Shown in pieces: positions 39,410 through 50,548 of a stretch of DNA of 64,000 nucleotides. Each line of letters begins with the position of its first letter. Position 1 is the stretch's first letter. The notes beneath the pieces are model-generated. The model searched no databases. It had not been told where the DNA came from and saw only the letters and a list, made by a program, of their open reading frames with translations. Position numbers and translations under genes: made by a program. The stretch is from Abelmoschus esculentus (lineage: Eukaryota > Streptophyta > Magnoliopsida > Malvales > Malvaceae), in NCBI GenBank assembly GCA_035048815.1, contig JAUCBN010000042.1, positions 2,046,001 through 2,110,000 of the forward strand, read 5' to 3'.

Positions 39410-40961
39410 TGCTAACTGCAAGCTCTGGTTTCAGTCAGGTCAGAAGACGCTGCCAAAGCGAGAAGTCTGAGTCTTGAAACGGAGTTGTATGTATAAGAAA
39501 ATGTACGAGTGGATCCTCTCCTCTGGTGATAGTGGTGACCCTGGAAAGCCTTGGAAGCATTATGTAGTTATTTTGGTGTTTGGTGTTGTCCTACAAGTCA
39601 AAACAATAAGCCAACCACTACCAGTCTTGTCAGGTACATTTAGCTACTCTTCTTTCGCTAATCCTTTCACCTATCGGTCAACGCCAGACCCAAAAATTCA
39701 TGCGTTTGCCTCTCAAATGCTACGATACTCAAATTAACATCTATCATTTAATTTTATTTACTTTTAATAAAATATAAATTTTTAACTCCGTCCCCGATCC
39801 ATCCCCTCTCGTTAGCATCAAAAGATTCAAAAACAGTTTGTAGAGTGACTATTACAAAGCTGGCGATCAGTTCCAATCTGTCTATAAATTCCCTACTTTC
39901 CACCTCCATTGATTCTTGTTTGACACCACCAGGCATATGCTTGTCTCCATAAACAATGGAGGAGTCTACTCAAGACAGCATATTCCCACTCCTCTTCTGC
40001 TGGACCGATAAAATAATGCAATCTCTATAACATTTATAGCCTGTAAATGCTCCTATTCCATGGATCAGGGAAGGTTTATCTTACCCTCAGTATCTTTTAA
40101 ATTTCTGTATATATAGCATCAGATTCTTAGACTGCTGCCAAGTCTGAGGCGAAGATTTACACCATTGATATCGACATGACAGACAGTTGTCCAACATTGC
40201 TGAAGCAAAGGTAATAAAAAGGCAAGGAATCAGGTACGAGAGCAAGATTTTACTTAAAAAGACGAATTTATAAAATTTTAGAAAGATAAATTTATAAAGT
40301 TTCAGGGGTAAGCATAGATTTTTAATAGAAAATATATAGAAAAATTAAATCATATATGAATTTTAAAAATTTTTAGGTGGACATCACTAGGGACGAAGCT
40401 ATGATCGAACATTGATAATGACCAAAATGTTAATTTTCAAAATACAAGGATTTATTAAGTATTTAAACTCAAAATTTATGGGACAATGTCTAATTTATCT
40501 AACATTTGAACTTATAAGGATCCAAATTGTTACTGAACCAAATAATAAAGATACGAACTCATTCTTCTTTAATTCAACGCTTATTAGATTATATAGTTAA
40601 TAAACTCTTATATTTTTAGATTTAAATAATTACTTTTACATAGATTAAATTATTATTATATCAAAATCTATCAAATATTTTGATTTTATTTTGGGTCTCA
40701 AAAGATGTATATAAATGAATAATTAATAAATTTATTTTAAAAAAACTAAAAACTAAAATAAAAATGCCTTGCACAAACCAAAATAAAGATTATATAAAGT
40801 TGACTTCATTAATTTAAGAATTTAGAAACATATTACAAGCTACGGACAAAGCACATGAGACACATAGAAAGCTACATAAATTACTACAATACATATTGCT
40901 GCTCGATCAAAGTGAGCACTTTAAGTGATCTGAGCCAATTTTATTCATTTCTTCAATGTGC
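39410..40961. other. Spacer left of the first glutaredoxin
   Basis: This stretch holds the upstream region of the small Gly-rich gene and, near 40.9 kb, the 3' flank of the first glutaredoxin. An AGGGACGAAGCTA motif at about 40388 recurs elsewhere in the window. No gene was recognised, although a short open frame on the minus strand at 39754-39936 is less AT-rich than its surroundings. Confidence 0.45.
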
Positions 40962-41270
40962 TTAATTTGATATAGACCGATAGGGCCTGAGCAAAGGTTT
41001 GAGCCCTCCACTTAGATGGAGGGACATGACTTCATTGGTAGAACCCACAAACTTTCCGCCGATGAATACGGCCGGAACCGGCTCTTTACACCCCAACCTC
41101 ATGAGCGCCCTCTCCATTTCCCTCCCTTCGGGGTCTTGGTCGAGCTCGTGAACCGTCGGGGATACCCCGACCTCTTGGAATAGAATCTTGAGCGTATAAC
41201 ACAAGCAGCATGAGCTCTTGCTGAATAGCACCAACCAATTCTCCGAAACCAACCTCGTCACCTTGTCCAT
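40962..41270 (-). CDS. CC-type glutaredoxin (ROXY class), CCLC active site
   Basis: A single exon encodes 102 residues, the normal length. The thioredoxin fold carries active site CCLC at residues 21-24 in SKSSCCLCY, followed by the glutathione-site signature VPAVFIGGKFVGSTNEVMSLHL. It is closest to Arabidopsis GRXC13 as I recall it. CC-type glutaredoxins bind TGA bZIP factors and recruit TOPLESS. The L**LL motif for TOPLESS is present (LKPLL), but the usual terminal ALWL-type TGA-binding motif is replaced by YRSISN, so its partner range may differ. The intronless structure is typical. A TATAAATA box lies 188 bases upstream of the start. Confidence 0.94.
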   Translation of the reverse strand: MDKVTRLVSENWLVLFSKSSCCLCYTLKILFQEVGVSPTVHELDQDPEGREMERALMRLGCKEPVPAVFIGGKFVGSTNEVMSLHLSGGLKPLLRPYRSISN

Positions 41271-41457
41271 GTTGAAAAAAGTACTGATTCACAATGTTAA
41301 TTTGGTTAAAGAAAAGGTCAGTAGCGTTGGATCGATTTCGGAGTGATGGATCCAATGGTGGCGGGAGGAGGTTGGACTAGTGAGAAGGTGGAGTAGGGAA
41401 TGGGAGAAAAGGGTTCAAAGCATGAGGTTGCTGAAAATTTAAGCTCCCATGGTAGAG

Positions 41458-41465
41458 TATTTATA
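41458..41465 (-). promoter_or_regulatory. TATA box of the CCLC glutaredoxin gene
   Basis: The minus strand reads TATAAATA, 188 bases before the ATG. The same octamer precedes the other two glutaredoxin genes in this window. Confidence 0.6.
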
Positions 41466-43728
41466 GGGACAGCAAAGAGTAACTCTATGTTTTCATTAGA
41501 ATCCCATCTTTTAAAAATTATCATTAAACCCCACAAATTTACAATCAAGCCTTCATATTGTCTTACTAAGATCCACCAGTGATCAATATATGTTATAAAT
41601 TTAAAATTTTGTGACATGCAGGATTGGACTGAAAATATCAAATAAATTTTAAAATGAGAAGGGTTCAAATATATATGAATAAAAATCAATTCGAGTCAGA
41701 CCAACAACAACAACAACAAAGAACAATCCGTCACTTCCTAACTTAATGATTTCAATCAAGATGCAACAAAAGTAGAAAATTACGAGGCTAGCAAGTCACT
41801 TTAAACCAGATTCTCACAATCATCTCCTTTTTGAATCTCTTAAGCAGAAAGATTGCGAACAAAATCATTTCGTAAGTCATAATTTTAAATTTTAATTTTT
41901 TTATCTTAAACTTTAAAAATTATACTATATTTTAAATTATTTTAATTTAAACTTTAAATTTAAATTTTTAATATAAAATATATAACTAGAGACATCGAAA
42001 AATATTTTTTAAAAGATTACGGAGTAGATCGCGAATGTGTGCATCTTGCACCCACCAACTTGCATGATTCTTCTTCTTCCCACGTGCATTTAGGCTCCCT
42101 GTCTCACCCTGCATGATATATATGTAGCGCCATCACATGTGCGAGTGAGCCTCGCAGACACGTGTGCAATGACAACAACTCTTCCTTCATCGATGTGGGA
42201 CTGGATTCTCCATCCTCATTAATGCTATCCCTTACTGTAAAAGAATAGAAGTAGTCTGACTTGAATGGTCATATGCACAATTGTAGAAGAATGAGTATGC
42301 TATTTGTATGTATACGGTATACGTAGCTATTTTAAATGCCTGTTTTTGTGTTTGTAGTTGTAGTTGTGTATCATCCACCATCACCTTTGTGTCTCTCAGG
42401 GTCAATCCTATGCTTTTCAAACTTCACCATCTTCATTTTTCATAAAGTGTCCGTATTCGAATATAAAAATTATTTATACCCATGTCTAGGGACGAAGCCA
42501 AAATTTTGAGTTGAGGAAGGTAAAACATAAATGTTTAAAAGTGGGGGGATTCATAAAAAAATAATTTTAAAAGAATTTAAATTAGGAGACAAAAAAATCG
42601 GGGTGAAGGCGATTACCCCTCCCCACCCTTCTTTAGCTCCGTCCCTTCCTATATTATATGTATACTCAAATCTGAATAACATAATTACCATATACACATC
42701 ATTTTATATAAAATTAATAACTAAATTGTTTAGTTAAAAAATAACTAACCTCTTGACCATAGGTCAAGTATGTATTCAGGACGGATCAAAGATTTTAGGA
42801 ATCAATCTTTTGTTTTTCCTCGGTAAACATTTATCTCAATTCATTTTGGATTTTTTTTTATAAAAATCTTTTATAATTGTTTTATTGTGTCCTTTTCCGA
42901 ATCGGATATAAATTCGTTGCCTTTTTATCATGCCTCCATGCATACCTCCTGATGAAAATTTTTTAAAATTTGAATTTTAAACTCTAACCCTCATTTTCTA
43001 TATTTTAAACCCCAAAACCTACATCTTAAAAAATGCACTTTACCCCTAATTCCTAAACCCTAACCACAACCGCTAACCATAAACCCTAAACCCTATGAAG
43101 ACACGAACGAAGACATGAGAAAGAGTTAGAAGATTTACGAATTTCAGAATCATATATATAGTCAACGGAAACAAGTTTGATGTAACCTTTTTTAAATTAA
43201 TTCTCTAAGAACCGAAAAATCTGTAATCTATACCCTGAAGAATGTCATCAGCATGCATGGTGTTGCTTTTGCAGGTATAGTCAATTCACTTCAGAGGGGA
43301 TAAGCTTTTGAAATATTGAATCAATATTATTGATTCTTCATTACCAGAAACAATAGTCAAACCGCATTTCTGCTTTGTGGAAACTTTATTCCATTATATT
43401 CTATTCTCCAATGGGATGGAATCCATCACAAGTTTTATTACAGGCCATGCAGTTATGTCTGTTTCAGATAGGAAAGAATCCTACAACGTCAAATGCTTCT
43501 TCAGTACGTATCATCAGTCTGTGTTTAAATTCTTGCATAAGCATGCATGATTCGGTACCAGTGAATACTGAAACGAAATATCAACTTTTTTTAATTATTA
43601 GGTTTAGGGTATTCTCAAGAAGTTGATGTTATTTCACAGTAGTACTAACTACAAAGTTTAATTGCCAATAAGAATAGGCAATTAAGTGCTTTCCATTTTT
43701 ATTTTTTTACATGGATATAAGGATATTA
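41466..43728. other. Spacer between the first two glutaredoxins
   Basis: It contains one copy of the dispersed CCCTAA-rich repeat at 42.9 kb and two facing AGGGACG(A/G)AGC motifs near 42487 and 42640, which may bound a decayed element. A G-box-like CCACGTGC is at about 42080. No protein-coding gene was recognised. Confidence 0.5.
42918..43139 (+). repeat. Dispersed CCCTAA-rich repeat, copy 2
   Basis: It runs from TTTTTATCATGCCTCCATGC through an A/T block and TTTCTATATTTTAAACCCC to AAACCCTAAACCCTATGAAG and ends GACATGAGAAAGAG. The same ordered blocks occur in the copies at 13.7, 44.7 and 44.9 kb, and the ATGAGAAAGAG end matches copy 4. Confidence 0.72.
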
Positions 43729-44037
43729 CTAGAACCAGATGGCCTTAGCATCTATGAACATTTGTTTGAGTGATCCATCCAAGTGAAGCGATATGACATC
43801 TTTCGCTGAGCCTATGAATCTTCCACCGATGAACACGGCAGGGACCGAGGGATCACACCCAAGCCCTCGTAGAGCTCGCTCCATATCTCGCCCACTAGGC
43901 TCGTGGTCGATCTCATGGATCGCAGGGCTAGCACCGAGCTCGTAAAACAGTGTCTTGATGCTGTAACACATGTAACATGAGCTCTTTGTGAATATCACAG
44001 CTGCCTTCTTGGATGCCAAATCTCTGACCTTGTCCAT
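43729..44037 (-). CDS. CC-type glutaredoxin, GRXC11/GRXC12-like, CYMC active site
   Basis: A single exon encodes 102 residues. The active site reads CYMC at residues 21-24 (TKSSCYMCY), where relatives have CCMC, so the second position has changed from Cys to Tyr while both redox cysteines of a dithiol site stay. The glutathione-binding stretch is VPAVFIGGRFIGSAKDVISLHL. The C-terminus AKAIWF keeps the TGA-binding ALWL-like motif. The L**LL position reads LKQMF and is degenerate, so TOPLESS binding may be weak. Similarity to GRXC11/GRXC12 (FYELGASPAIHE) is strong. A TATAAATA box lies 94 bases upstream of the ATG. Confidence 0.94.
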   Translation of the reverse strand: MDKVRDLASKKAAVIFTKSSCYMCYSIKTLFYELGASPAIHEIDHEPSGRDMERALRGLGCDPSVPAVFIGGRFIGSAKDVISLHLDGSLKQMFIDAKAIWF

Positions 44038-44130
44038 TACTACAACATAAAAGAAGCTGAAAATTAAGAAAGATGGAGCAGGCAGGCAGGCAGGCTTAGC
44101 TCTGGTGTAGTTTGAGACTGCATCATCTGT

Positions 44131-44138
44131 TATTTATA
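44131..44138 (-). promoter_or_regulatory. TATA box of the CYMC glutaredoxin gene
   Basis: The minus strand reads TATAAATA, 94 bases upstream of the ATG, with a short leader between that includes a run of GCAG units. Confidence 0.65.
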
Positions 44139-44687
44139 AGGCGTGGGGAGGGAGAGTTGGATGTTTGCATTCATTGTTTAATGTAAAAGTAGCTTAAAAA
44201 AGGAAACAAATTCCATAAGATATTTGTTTGGATAAGGGGAAAATAAACAAGATCTTGTAGTTAGTGATGACACTGTTGTAATAAACAAGTTGAAATCTGA
44301 TTGTCCGTACATCTGAACTGTTTTGGGAATATATGTGATATTAATAAGTTAATCTTTAAACACTGTCAAATATAAAATATACAAGCACTTTCGGCAAAGG
44401 CTAGTAGCCATTTGCAGTGCTGGTATAATAATATTGTTTTTTTGCTGATAAAGAACAGAATCATGGGATCAAATGATAAAATATTTGTAATAATTAAACT
44501 AGATGGATTGTTTTTCTCACTGTAGTTCATTCAGAATGTCAATGATCATGAGGAGAATAAGTGCCTTTTCTGATTGAGTTTGACACATTTTTAACTTGTT
44601 TTAACTGAGAAAAAAATTCTTATCCCACCATGAAATACCATAATAATTGGATTAGGCTTGTATTGTGGGGTGAAAATAATGTAGCTA

Positions 44688-44874
44688 GGATGGTTTAGGG
44701 TTTAAGGTTTAGGGTTATGATTAGAATTTAGAGAATTAGTGATAGGGTGTATTTTTCAGGATGTAGGGTTTAAGATATAAAAAATAAGGGTTATGGTTTG
44801 AAAATTGAACTTTTTAGAAAATTTTTAAAGGAGGCACGGAAGAATGCACCATAAAGAGGCATATGATTTTTACC
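44688..44874 (-). repeat. Dispersed CCCTAA-rich repeat, copy 3 (inverted)
   Basis: Read on the minus strand it gives the same blocks as copy 2: TGCCTCTTTATGGTGCATTC, an A/T block, TTTTTTATATCTTAAACCC and degenerate AACCCTAAA words. It lies directly before copy 4 in the same orientation. Confidence 0.7.
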
Positions 44875-44898
44875 ATGTGTTATGGGTGCCGGGTGAGG

Positions 44899-45138
44899 GT
44901 GTAAATTGTCTACCTCTTTCTCATGCCTTCATTCGTACCTTCGTTTCAAACTAGAGGATTTAGGGATAAGGTTTAGAGTTTAAGGTTAGGGGTTGTAGTT
45001 AGGGCTTAGGAAATTAGGGGTATGGTGTATTTTTTAGAGTATAAAATTTAAGATATAAAAATAAGGATTAGGTTTAAATTTTAATTTTTTAAAATTTTTA
45101 ACAAAAAAATATGATAAAAGGTAGATAATTTTTACCGC
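44899..45138 (-). repeat. Dispersed CCCTAA-rich repeat, copy 4 (inverted)
   Basis: The minus strand runs from the TATCATATTTTTTTG block through TTTTTATATCTTAAATTT and AACCCTAA-type words to GAAGGCATGAGAAAGAGG, matching the end of copy 2. Together with copy 3 it forms a tandem pair of units of about 200-240 bases. Confidence 0.7.
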
Positions 45139-48100
45139 CTAATTGGGAGTGGAGAATATTTTGAGGCTTATCCATGCCTAAAAAATTGGAGGGATGAATA
45201 GAATTGCCTTTGCAACGATGGGAAAGGCAGAATACTGTAGCCACACTAGGACTGAAAAGATAAATAAAACAAAAATACAATACTTCTAGGCTATTTTATC
45301 CAAATATTTATGTTTAATATTATTTATGTTTTCAACAATCAAACAAAATTATTTTTAAATTTAGTATTATTTATAGAAATTTATCTGATTGATATGACGA
45401 GTTTTATTAAAAATATAAAATTCATAAAATTAGTTATATCGGCATGTAATTTATGAAATCTATATATTTTTGATAAACTTTTATTTATATTTAATAAAAT
45501 TCATCATGTCAACCAAACAAGTTTGTTAAAATATATTAAATCACAAAATAATTTTATTTTAATGTTAAGAACATAAATAATATTACAAATGAGATATTTG
45601 AAAGAAAAAATCCTCGATAAGCTAGCTTTTAATAAACTAAAAGTATTAAAATTTAAAAAATTTAATATTTTTAATTTATCGATAAAATTTATCATTTTTG
45701 ATTACATCCTAAACATAACATAACGTACATTAAACTCACCCACCCATGTATCTCATCTACCTTCGTACGGATTATCTATCAAATTTTGATTCGAGAGTTC
45801 TCAAGTTTTCGAGTTTTACCTTATTTTTGTAAATTATATGTAAACTCTATTTAGATATTTTATATTTTGTACGAATTTAAACAAGAAAATTTAAAAGAAT
45901 ATTTAAATTTTATATCAGATATTTTTATCTACTCTTTGATAATTTTTATTATCAATCGAGTTTTGACCCGATTGATATAATTTAAAGTTTATAAATTCAA
46001 ATATATTTTAATATAATTATCTTTAATTTACAACTTATACACCAAACGGACCCGAGGCCCAAGTCTAGTCCAATCAATAGACAAGCACGACAGTAGGACG
46101 TTTCAAAGGGTCAAAGCCTGACTCTTTAAAGGATCATAGCGCGGTGGAACTTGGTAAGAGACTGAGACGCTCAATTTAAATATTTTTAAAATTTAGACAT
46201 TTAAATTGAGATTTTAAAAAATTTAAAAGTTTAATTAAAATTTTAAATATTTTTTTAAAGTTTTAATAAAATTAAAAAAATGAAAGTGGGTTTAATTAAA
46301 AGTATTTTAAAACTTAAAATTTAGTATAAAATTTTAAAAATTTTACAGACACATTATTTTTTAAAAAATGTTAGTGGCCAAATTTTAATTTTTTATTTTG
46401 GAGGGGGCATGAGCCCAGTCCCTTGAAACTTTCTTCACAGAACATAGCACTGATCATTTAGGTAAAATTTAATGCTTCGATTATCCATGCATGACCATCA
46501 TCATTTTCACATCAGATGATGAACAGCCTTGCTGTCATCCTCCTTCCCTGCGAATCTTGGTGGCATGCACCCAGTTCAAGCTTCAAAAATAAATTTTTTA
46601 ATGACTTAGTTTCATCAACAATGGTAAGAAGATGAACAGCCTTTAGTCGTGTGTTTGCATATTCTTATCGAACTCCTAGTGCTAGGAAATCGAAAATTTC
46701 CTGCTTTGCTTCCAGAAAGAAAAGCATTGTAGGCAAAGTCTGCAACTTGTTATCAATATCTTCAAATTCCTTTTACAGATTAATCCACCAAAGCTGACAT
46801 TCCCCACGACAATCAATTTCGTTATCATATTATGTATATATGGATATATTCACTTCTTCTCTCTCTTTCATGCAAATCAAAGAAATTTCAAGTTTGAATC
46901 TCTCTCTATATATGTATAGATGTGTGTGTGTAGGAATATATAAACTCAATGTCTGGTGAAGATAAGTGTTTCATTTATTCAAGTGACCCTGGCCTTTCGC
47001 TTTAGCTCGAGCCAGGTTAACGCAAGCCCTATTTACCCTTTGTTTTTCTGTGTGGAAGGGTCTGGCTACTGATATACGTGGTGGTATCTGGTACTCACAG
47101 ATTATATATACGTACATTCTTTGTGCTATCATCAGACAAAGAAGAAAAAGCAGATGCATCAGATTTGTGATGCATATCGGTGGGATTGAAAGTTCCAGCA
47201 AAGTATATGCTGCGTGACAGATGATATTGGAATGGAACATATTCTGAATGGATAAATTAGTACTGAAAACTATGCAGAGAGATGATAATCTGATCCCACA
47301 TCGATGATGAGATGAAATCCAATACCTTGAACAAAGTGGCATTCCTTTGGATTTTTAGCTCCCGATGCTTAGATACCGACCAAAACTCCAAAATCACCGA
47401 AAGCTAGTCGAGCACCACTACATTTGGCCGCTGTGGAAAGACTGAAAACTTCATATTTTAATACATTAAGCTAAAAAGATTCTTTTCCTTGTCTGATAAG
47501 TTTCCCTGATGAACTATTTTGCATTAGTCAAACAGCAGATAAAACAGATGGCTGTTTTTTGTATTAAAATCCACACTTTTCCATTTTTCAACCCAAATCA
47601 TAGGGCTGATTGCTACCATGAACATGGGAATCTGCAATAGTTTATAGCACTAACAATGGTATTCCATTTGCAAGAATATCAAAGTTTCATTTGTATCTTT
47701 CTTTTTCCAGGAAATTAATCTGCATACAATTCATATCATGTTGATAAAGAGGAGATAATTTGGCCAGTCGAATAAAATTCGTTATCCGTAAAACATAATC
47801 AATCAATAAAATCGTGAGAAGGATAAACATTAATACACATGACATAGAATCGTTAGTGAGACATATAAAGGGACACGGAAAAAGATAAATGAACTTTGTT
47901 CATCATGGGTCCTCAAGGCATCTTCTTCCTCATCGTACGGACATCATGCACATTTGTATTTGTAATCCTTCAATGGTGTTAAGGGCAAAGTATATCTTTA
48001 TAGTTATAGCATATGTTTTCTTTCCGATTCTTCTCTCCTTTTACTTTTTCTCTCTGCTTAGCTTTCGGTGTCTTAAGTTTAGCTCGTAGGAAAAGGAAAG

Positions 48101-48524
48101 GAACAAAAAAAGGTTCCATTCAATTGGATAAATCCAACTTCTTTTTCCACTTCAACTGAGATGCCTCAAGAAGACAGATAGATGCATATACAGATAGTTG
48201 TATGATGGGTAGATACAATTGGCACAGAAAGCTAGACCAAAAAATGTGACTACGGGTTTCGATCAATAATTGTCGGGTGCACTGATAAGTCACATTATTC
48301 TCTTAGAACGATAATTCAATTTCAAAACTTAGAAACGGTATCGTTGAAAAGGACCATCCCAAACATAGAGAGTTGACATTGTAGGAATTGGGATAGTGCA
48401 GTCATTTTAAATGTGTTTATTGTCACATGTTATGTATGCAAGTAAACTTGTTATTTACTCAATCTAGGGAGATATAGATGTCTTTATCAAATCATCATCA
48501 AGGGTAATATCTCTTCATGGATGC

Positions 48525-48532
48525 TATAAATA
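48525..48532 (+). promoter_or_regulatory. TATA box of the CCMS glutaredoxin gene
   Basis: TATAAATA lies 127 bases upstream of the ATG in a less AT-rich context (GCTATAAATAGGCC). A TGACG element, the core recognised by TGA factors, follows at 48547-48551. Confidence 0.7.
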
Positions 48533-48658
48533 GGCCTCCAGGGTGGTGACGTTCCTCATTAGTTTCAAGCAGATTACTAAACTTTCAAAGTCCCCTTCCA
48601 AGAAGCTCCATAGGCGCATACACACATTTTAAAGTACTTTTCTCTGCTGCATCAAACA

Positions 48659-48967
48659 ATGGAAGTGGTTACAAGGATGGTTGCCGACAGACCAGTGGTG
48701 ATCTTTAGCCGGACCACATGTTGCATGAGCCACACCATCAAGACTCTGATAAGTGGGTTCGGGGCGAATCCAAAGGTTTACGAGCTCGATGAACTCCAAG
48801 ACGGGCAAGAAGTTGAAAGAGAACTGCAGCAAATGGGATGCAAGCCAAGTGTACCGGCTGTTTTCATAGGGCAGAAACTTATTGGAGGTCCTAATCAAAT
48901 CATGACGCTCCAAGTGAAGAACCAGCTTGTCCCATTACTCATAAGGGCTGGAGCCATATGGATTTGA
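48659..48967 (+). CDS. CC-type glutaredoxin, GRXS6-like, CCMS active site
   Basis: A single exon encodes 102 residues. The active site CCMS at residues 21-24 (SRTTCCMSH) is the monothiol-like form used by the GRXS3/4/5/6/7/8 group. MGCKPSVPAVFIGQ and QVKNQLVPLL match GRXS6 best as I recall it. The end AGAIWI keeps the ALWL-like TGA-binding motif, and LVPLL supplies the TOPLESS-binding L**LL motif, so both repression motifs are present. Relatives are nitrate- and cytokinin-responsive and restrain root growth; that role here is inference. It is transcribed in the opposite direction to the other two glutaredoxins. Confidence 0.94.
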   Translation: MEVVTRMVADRPVVIFSRTTCCMSHTIKTLISGFGANPKVYELDELQDGQEVERELQQMGCKPSVPAVFIGQKLIGGPNQIMTLQVKNQLVPLLIRAGAIWI

Positions 48968-50548
48968 GACAGGAAAGCCTTAACTTTCTGTAAACAAAAA
49001 TAAATGAAGGCTTTGTCTGCATTTCCTTTTGGTTTCTGTGGTATATACAGTGATATTTTTGCAGAGCATATCCTTGTACACCGTTTTTGGGGCTGGCCAG
49101 GATCATATATAGCCTTGGTATATATTTCTCTTGTACTAAAACTTAGGAGGAACTTGTATCAAAACTTGGTCGTGTAATATTTTCCCTTGTCTATGCTAAA
49201 TAAAGGTATATCTGCTATTATATGCTGGCACTAACCAAATATGGCCTAAAAGAACTGATCAGGCCATAGCATTAGCTGCAGATTGTGAAGGTTCTTCCCA
49301 TTTTAGCTGAAACTGCCAATTAACTTTTACTTGTGTTCGGTCGGACTTTGTCCCCCCCCCCCTCAAGCGGAGGGTGTTCCGTCCCTGTAATAAGGTTTTC
49401 CCCCAAATATGCATGCAGCAGCCCACACCAATGCAATGCTGTAAAACCATAATCTTGTTTTTTTCCCAGATTAATCCGACCCTCGTTAAACACCTGATTT
49501 TGGCGTGTGAGTCTACTAAGTTCCGGCGAGAATTTTTTGCATGCACAAGATATTAAACACAAAACTTAATTAAATGATATTAAACTGTTTATCACTTAAA
49601 TCAACCCGTACATAGCTTTTTTGGTGATAAAAAAAAAACTTGGGTCAAAAGACGTTTAAGGGTTCAATGGTTCATGTATCTAATATGATGTTTTTAAATT
49701 AAATATATTAGTATTTTATTTGACTATTTTGTATTTAAGAAAAGTATAAAAATTAAAAATTTTGTTAATCAATTCAGGTGAAATCAAATTTTTAATTAAA
49801 CTTTCAAATCAAATAAAGATATTTTTAAATTTAAGTCAATAAAAAATATTACTGTAGTATTTTTATGCTATATTTAGCACGTGGAGGAAAACAGTATCTG
49901 GAGGTAGATGAGGGGAAGTAAGTGACCAAGTGTGTCTTGTTGGGTCATAAATCTTGAGTTCAGTTGGTTTCTTTCGATTCTTTTGAGGTTTGATGTATTA
50001 GGGACGTAGCTATGTTGAAACCCCAAAGGAGTTGTCCTTCCTTCATATGGTTTCAGATGGTTGTTTGCTATTGCTGGGGGTACACTACTGGTTGCTTTTT
50101 CATGTTAATTTTGTCCACTGTCCGAGTTTCTTAGTTCGGGTCTGTTTTTTGCAGTTGGAAGTTATTAACCTTTGCTTTGCATGCTGGTTTTATAGCTCTA
50201 TATTTTTATCAAATGCAAGAATTGGTTAGATATAAGCTAGCTCTCCTCATCTCTCCGATCTCATCTGATTCATGTCTTAAAACGCCTCCCCTGTCTATGT
50301 GTCCGAAGATGAATGGAGAGAATCGTGCGAAATGAAAGAAAAAGAATTCCATCTTCATATCATAATCGATCTTGTTTGACATGTTTGAAGAACATTAATG
50401 ACATGTAATGAAACATGTTTTCATGGCTGAACACAATATCTGCCTACTTTCACTCATATACAGATTTCTTTTCAAAATGGCATGGCAATGGATTCACTGA
50501 ACAAGTCAACCCCAGATTCCATCACTCAAATCTCACACCACACAATAG
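48968..50548. other. 3' flank of GRXS6-like gene and spacer to the NPH3 gene
   Basis: The first 250 bases are likely 3' untranslated sequence (ACTAAATAAAGG near 49200). A run of Cs sits near 49352. An AGGGACGTAGCTA motif at about 50000 belongs to the recurring set seen elsewhere. No gene was recognised in the open frames. Confidence 0.45.

Larger units (their letters stand above)
44139..48524. other. Spacer between the second and third glutaredoxins
   Basis: This 4.4-kb stretch contains two inverted copies of the dispersed CCCTAA-rich repeat in tandem (44.7-45.1 kb), then about 1.2 kb of very AT-rich sequence. The section 46.4-48.5 kb is less AT-rich and includes TATATATGTATAGATGTGTGTG microsatellite-like DNA near 46.9 kb. 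I looked for microRNA sequences that I know and for a coding family and found none. Confidence 0.45.

Noticed and set aside
39225..39470. Pro-rich, collagen-like frame on the plus strand
   Set aside because: It is the complement of the GGPGG repeat of the minus-strand gene, whose splice to a Cys-rich second exon is the better model.
46971..47342. 123-codon minus-strand open frame in the spacer between glutaredoxins
   Set aside because: Composition is unlike the neighbouring genes, with no motif. I also checked this stretch for microRNA sequences that I know and found none.
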